Below, in pieces: positions 58,656 through 64,000 of a DNA stretch of 64,000 nucleotides. Position 1 is the first letter of the stretch, and every line of letters starts with the position of its first letter. Where the stretch lies: assembly GCA_018466975.1 (NCBI GenBank), contig CM031556.1:1488001-1552000 (forward strand). The letters run 5' to 3'. The notes beneath the pieces are model-generated. The model saw only the letters and a program-made list of their open reading frames with translations. It had not been told where the DNA came from and made no database searches. The position numbers and the translations under genes were made by a program. Source of the stretch: Sparassis latifolia (taxonomy: Eukaryota; Basidiomycota; Agaricomycetes; Polyporales; Sparassidaceae).

Positions 58656-59982
58656 ATGTCGAAACCAACAACTGCTAACGACAAAGCTCAGCTGCGGAAG
58701 AACATAGCCAAAGATAACAGTGGTCTAACTAATTACATTTGGCCTTTCTTGTACCCTGTCCGACTAGTCGTCAACCTCATCTTAGCAGGCTTGCGACTTT
58801 TGCGTCCCTTCACACCTCAGCTTGTTCCATTTATTGTCTTCTTATTGGCACTACCAGCTATTGCCTTTCTCTCGCTCTCTGCAGGCTGGCTCGTCTGGAA
58901 GAGCGTCGCGGTAGGATGGGAGACGGATTTGTACCTCCAGTATGGGTATGTATCGTACGTTAGCGCATGTCGCAAACCTCACAGATTATGCGTAGGGACG
59001 GTACTCCTCCTTTTGCAGAGGTGGCACTCCCAAATATCGTTGCACAGCAGCCGTATGATATTACCATCCATCTCGTTGTACCTACCACGGAATCCAACTT
59101 TGCGCTGGGCAATTTCATGTCCACCCTCTCCCTTGTCACACCCGCAAATAGGACGCTCGCGTCTATTCGTCGACCTGTAAGTCATGCGCCATATAATTAC
59201 ATGTCTTCTCACTTGTTGGATGTAGGCGATAGTCCTCCCGCCGTCCTCTGCTCCGTGGTCATTTTTATATAATAGACCAGGGACCGTAGACCTGCAAATA
59301 CCCCTGTTGACCTCTTTCGTACCGTCCACGACGCGCGTGATTGCACGGATAGAGCTTGGTCGTCGGGACCAGTGGAAGAGTATAGGATCTGGCCAGGGCC
59401 GCGAACTCAGCGTTCTCTCAGCGTTCCTTCGCGGCGTCGTCGTCCACAAGGGCATACGGTTAGTGCTTTGTTCTCGTCATTTGTGAGTTAACTGAGTTGA
59501 ACTTCCTTGTCTAGCGGTCTCATAAATCGTTTCCCCCTGGTCTCTGCCCTCAGCGCGGGAGGCACTTTCTTCTTCATCTCATTCATCATTCTCGCATCAT
59601 GCCTCATCCCAGCGATTGAATGGCGGTACCGGGATGATACAATTATTGCCAGTGATATTCAAGAGAAGTCTCGCAGACGCGCCCGGCGCCGTCTAAGCGC
59701 TGGGGATCTTGATGACAAGAGTCCTCGTAGCTCAAAGACGCCGAAGAGAAGTAGGAGCGTGACTACACGTCGTCCGATGGTACGTGTTGCCTTTCATATG
59801 TAACCGATGCTCATAGATTGGGCGTCTTCTGACGTCTATTATATATGCAGGAACCCAAGCACGAAGAATCGACCGCGTCTGTCCCTTCTGCACCCACCAC
59901 TCCAGCTACAGGCTCCTTCACACCTCTCCGTCGTCGCCGTTCGCGGATTTCGCATCCTTCCGACTCAGAACAGGATGCATAA
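58656..59982 (+). CDS. SEI1: Seipin
   Basis: Seipin forms a ring in the ER membrane where lipid droplets arise. The start MSKPTTANDKAQLRKN leads to the first membrane helix (PQLVPFIVFLLALPAIAFLSL). The lumenal beta-sandwich has PPFAEVALPN, YDITIHLVVPTTESNFALGNFMSTLSL, SAPWSFLYNRPG and a stretch beginning RTLASIRRPAIVLPPS across an exon border. The second helix is GGTFFFISFIILASCLIPAI, followed by a basic, disordered tail (KSRRRARRRLSAG, TPKRSRSVTTRRPM) ending SEQDA. Five or so introns. Fits fungal seipin in order and size. Confidence 0.93.
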
Positions 59983-60242
59983 GATCCAAATGATTGAGCA
60001 TTTGGTTCACTAGCTCCGTCGTCCGCCAGGAGTATCAGCTGGACAGGCTTCGTGCTGTACAATCACTTTCACTGACCTTGGGATTGGTCAGCCTCATCTT
60101 ATAGCACATCCCGGTATAATAACATTATTGCCGCTCTCCGATACTTGTACTGTAATTCACTGTAGCTTCGCAGGAACACTGCGATCTCGTTCAATTGGCG
60201 TTGCTGAATTCCATCTATTCGGGTATCATTACACGGTCGGGG

Positions 60243-61205
60243 TCATGCGATCTTCACCTTGACGTCTGTGTTTTTGGCCGCGACAGCGCCGCTATCTCTG
60301 TCCTTGCTCTCCTCTATGCGCCCCTTGTCTACTGCGCTCTTAGCGCTCTCCTTCGTGCCCCCAGACTGCAATGTGCTATCCCCTGTTAATATGTTGACCA
60401 AATCATTAGCTTCATCACCCTTGAGACCAAGTTCCTCCATCAACGCGAGCAAGTCGTCCTCGGTCACGTTCACACCTTGCAGCCGCGGGTCGCCCAGCTG
60501 TTCACCAGCGTCTAACTCTTTCTCTGCCTTCTCCTCGCTCTTCCCCTTCCCTTTCAAGGGAGAAGGCTGTGGAGAGGGTGGAGCCTGGTGGTGGGGGTGC
60601 ATCTGATTGGGAGAGTATGCACCAGGGACACCAACAGGTTGAGCGGCGAGTATCGGGGAATCATCCTCGAAGGCCTTGTACTCCTCATCGAGACGCAGGA
60701 ACTTGTCTAGCTCCTCGAATTCTACAGCTTCTTCGCTGCGTACGTACACATCAGCATCCACTTAGCAAATGCATACGCGAACGACATACAAATCGGCGAA
60801 AGTCTATCGAGATGGGTTAATATGTTACCTAGCACTAGAAGTCCGCACATACCCCAGGGAATTCGCCTCCGATCAAGATGCCTGGGAGCTGTTGCTTATC
60901 TGTTAATACGCAATTGGAACAAGCTCGATCAGCAGCACAAGGCACGAGAGCAATGCAGGGCAGCGGACCGCTACTGGCCTAGTGGAGCCTTGCGCTTCCA
61001 GAGTTTCTTCGCGTTCTCATCCGAGGCAAGATCATACGAGGTGAAGGGGACCTTCTTGACCTGAAGAACGCGTAGAATATACTCTGATTCGACAGGCGTA
61101 AGATCAGGATTCCTAGAGAGCAATACGGCGCAGACCTTGGCGTTGGCGGAGAGTTGGTTGAGAGACGATGGTGGTAAGGAAGAGCTGAATGGGAGGTGGA
61201 GCCAT
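60243..61205 (-). CDS. SH3BGR-like protein with thioredoxin fold
   Basis: Start at 61205: MAPPPIQLFLTTIVSQPTLRQRQ, a small intron, then EYILRVLQVKKVPFTSYDLASDENAKKLWKRKAPL and QQLPGILIGGEFPG. After another intron: EEAVEFEELDKFLRLDEEYK. These give the thioredoxin/glutaredoxin-like fold of SH3-binding glutamic-acid-rich proteins, which lack a CXXC and are thought to act in protein contacts. The last 150 residues are low-complexity (Pro/His/Lys-rich, then acidic) with LLALMEELGLKGDEANDLVN. Stop 60243-60245. It is divergent from MMSDH with 254 bp between the starts. Confidence 0.85.
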
Positions 61206-61459
61206 CCTGTAAGAATGTTGTTCTGCGTGCTTGATGTGAGAGACGATGAGCATCCACCCGAGCATGTTGTCCATGACGCCGCGGGCGCTCAACGCGCTCC
61301 CCACGTGAATGCTCACTTTCTTGGCCCCATGACTGCCGTGACACGGATATGTTGTCTCCCGTCCGAAATTACACTCCGCTTTGCTTATTCACACTTGTAC
61401 GGCCTGTGTAGCTGCTTGACCTTCACCCAGAGCGTCCTGAAGTTCGTCTGAACCCAACC

Positions 61460-64000
61460 ATGCCAGCAAAGCTACCCCATGTGCGTCAGATCCACGGCGT
61501 GAGGAGGTCGTTCGCGACCGCAGTTTCGCGACCGCCTCTCAGTGCACTCAGCTCTGTCGCTCGCGCGAAGGCGGAGCAGATCTCAGCAGAGTGGAAGGGC
61601 ACGAGTGCAAGCGGCGGGAACACCAAAAACTTCGTCGGCGGCGAGTTCGTCGAGAGCCAGACGTCAGAGTGGATTGACGTTGTTGACCCAGTACGTTTCC
61701 ATACTCTCTGAGCTGTCTGCCTGTGGCTGAGTCCAAGCGTGGACATAGGCGACGCAAACGTTGTTGACCCGCGTGCCGGAGACGACCTCCTCGGAGTTTA
61801 AGCAGGCGGTCGATGCTGCCTCAGAAGCGTACAAGACTTGGAGCCGGTCGAGTGTTCTTACCCGCCAGCGATTCGTCCTGGAGTACGTTTGACACATTTA
61901 TTTCTAACTAGTCAGACTTTGAAGAAGCAACCAGGTTGCAGCATTTGCTACGCAAGAACGCTGATGCCGTTGCGAACAGCATTGTTTTGGAGCAGGGAAA
62001 AACTATTGCAGGTCGGCATATGCTAGTATCCTTCAAGTGCGAAAGCAATTGACAGCGAGTCGTAGATGCCCAAGGTGACCTGCTCCGCGGACTTCAGGTT
62101 GTCGAGAGTGCCTCTGGAATTGCTACCGCTCTCCTGGGTGATACAATTGAAGGTCAGACACACATGTTATCGAGGTACTCCGTGTAATTCTTATGAATCC
62201 TTTCCTTAGTGAGCAAGGATATGGATACTTCAACTCGTCGTCTTCCATTGGGCGTGTGTGCCAGGTGTGTATTTTTCGGCTGCAGTTTTTGCCCAGAATA
62301 TTGAAGCTACTCTTCACTCAGCATCGCACCCTTCAATTTCCCGGCGTAAGTCCATTTTTCACAGTCACCTTGTCGTGCGATGGCTCACGCATTTTTTGTA
62401 GCATGATTCCGCTTTGGACCATTCCCATGGCCATCGCGACCGGCAACACGCTCATCGTGAAGCCGTCGGAGCGTGATCCAGGCGCAGCCATGATTATTGC
62501 AGAGTTATGCCAACGTGCGGGTCTGCCCGCAGGCGTGCTTAATGTGGTGCATGGAACCGTTCCGACGGTGAATGCAATATGTGATAATTCCTCAATCAGA
62601 GCGATCAGCTTTGTGGGTGGAGACCGTGCGGGTCGGCACATCTATGAACGGTGAGTGAATAACCTACATAAATGGTGTTTATACCTTGACGCTGCTATAG
62701 GGGACGAAAGACTGGCAAGCGGGTTCAGGTGCGTTGAATCACGCGGATACAGTCACGCTCGCGTAGTAATTGTGGTGGTTAGGTCAATATGGGTGCAAAA
62801 AATCATGCGGTGGTCATGCCTGATGGTATGTTCGTTCTATCGCGATATTGACTACGCCGTCACTGCAACTCTGCTCATATCATCTCAGCGAACAAGAACC
62901 ACACGCTTAACTCGCTTGTCGGCGCCGCATTTGGCGGTGAGTATTTCCCTTACGTTCAAATCATGTCATTTTCTGAGTGCGCGCTCATGCATAGCTGCTG
63001 GACAACGATGCATGGCCATCTCTGTCGGTAAGTCTTGACAAGACTGCGAATTTCCATTGAAGGTCACCTTCATTTGCGTAGCTGTGTTGGTCGGTGATTC
63101 TCAAGGGTGGCTGCCGGAGCTTTGCGAGCGCGCCCTGAGACTCAAAGTCAAACAAGGGTTTGAGCAGGGTGCTGATCTGTGAGTACAGTAATTCAGGCGG
63201 TTTTATTTCCATGCCAACTAATATCGTCCATCTCAGAGGTCCGGTCATCTCTCCGGCCGCCAAAAGGCGTATTACTGGATTGATAGCGTCGGCCGAAGAG
63301 CAGGGTGGGGGGATCATCCTCGACGGGCGCGACCTGGAAGTACCCGGCTATCCAGACGGCAACTGGGTTGGACCCACTGTTATTGAGGCTACGGCCGACA
63401 TGAGGTGCTACCGGTGAGCCTTCCCCTCTATTTTTTGCGTTTCAATTTGCACTGAGTGTCGCACACCATAGCGAGGAAATATTCGGCCCCGTGTTGATCG
63501 TCCTCAAGGCAGACACTCTGGATGATGCACTTGCGATCATCAACGCTAACCCGTACGGTAACGGCACAGCCATCTTCACTCAGAGCGGGGCTACTGCACG
63601 TAAGTTCGAGCGTGAAGTTGAGGTCGGCCAGGTGGGCATCAATGTGCCCATCCCAGTGCCGTTGCCCATGTTCTCGTGGAGCGGGAATAAGGTGTGTAGT
63701 TTGTTTTGCAGGGTGTACCTTATTGATGCTGATGTGTGAAATGTAGGCGAGCTTTTTGGGTGACGTGCCCTTCTACGGCAGAAGGTAAGTGTAACTACGT
63801 TTCGTTCTGTGCGTTGTGTCTCACAATTGCTCATTTTCATTCAGCGGTATCGACTTCTATACTCAGAACAAGGCGAGTCTCTTACTATGTCTATATTCTC
63901 CTTCACTCACATCGATGCGGGCTGTTCACTTGCAGACGACCACTGCACTGTGGAAAGCAGAGGATGCTATCGGCAACAAGGCGTCTGTCGACATGCCGAC
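61460..64000 (+). CDS. Methylmalonate-semialdehyde dehydrogenase, 3' end cut by window
   Basis: A mitochondrial CoA-dependent aldehyde dehydrogenase of valine, thymine and inositol catabolism. N-terminus [23 protein letters not shown] fits a targeting peptide. Many small exons: [112 protein letters not shown], the catalytic Cys in [54 protein letters not shown] end (seen as [19 protein letters not shown]) and [10 protein letters not shown]. The last bases read NKASVDMPT, close to the family end, so only a few residues are missing. Confidence 0.93.

Overview
The window is nuclear DNA of a filamentous basidiomycete, most likely an Agaricomycete. The signs are dense intron-rich genes with introns of about 50-60 nt, GC-rich third positions, and basidiomycete-type TEF1, ELP5, DLT1, SNF4 and TVP23 homologues. 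I cannot name order or species from sequence alone. No CRISPR array, rRNA, tRNA or intact transposon was recognised. Coordinates span start to stop codon and include introns; splice sites were read by hand from GT-AG or GC-AG borders, frame and conserved protein motifs.

Layout. 1-6 kb: 3' part of a histidine-phosphatase gene (with an apparent frameshift), a MEMO1-family gene, RPL32, and a PASK-like kinase. 6-14.4 kb: TEF1 with a 5'-UTR intron, a dienelactone hydrolase with a 16-nt exon, a membrane GNAT acetyltransferase, an alpha/beta hydrolase, and ELP5. 14.7-22.2 kb: a long low-complexity protein, mitochondrial aspartate aminotransferase, and aspartyl-tRNA synthetase; the last two are divergent around a telomere-like inverted repeat. 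22.3-30.1 kb: a possible one-pass membrane protein, an SSH4/EAR1-type SPRY adaptor, SNF4, VAM7 and MTM1. 30.6-43.3 kb: an LRR-RhoGEF-PH gene, a 2.3-kb gene-poor stretch with a 160-bp foldback element and a 25-bp tandem repeat, a divergent kinase-like gene, and an LRR/RNI gene. 43.5-53.8 kb: a multi-pass membrane protein, TVP23, a dual-specificity phosphatase, CBR1, a 1.4-kb empty gap, and a GST-like gene. 54-64 kb: DLT1, a decayed CAP/PR-1 pseudogene, a lipocalin-like protein, a conserved unknown, seipin, an SH3BGR/thioredoxin-fold protein, and methylmalonate-semialdehyde dehydrogenase running to the right edge.

Most genes are core housekeeping: translation, tRNA wobble modification, amino-acid metabolism, AMPK signalling, vacuole and Golgi traffic, lipid droplets and redox. 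There is no biosynthetic cluster or defence island. Several neighbours are head-to-head pairs with short shared promoters (AAT/DPS1, membrane protein/TVP23, unknown/seipin, SH3BGR-like/MMSDH). The least ordinary material is the 35.8-38.1 kb stretch, the CAP pseudogene, three GC-AG introns, and the motif-rich promoters.
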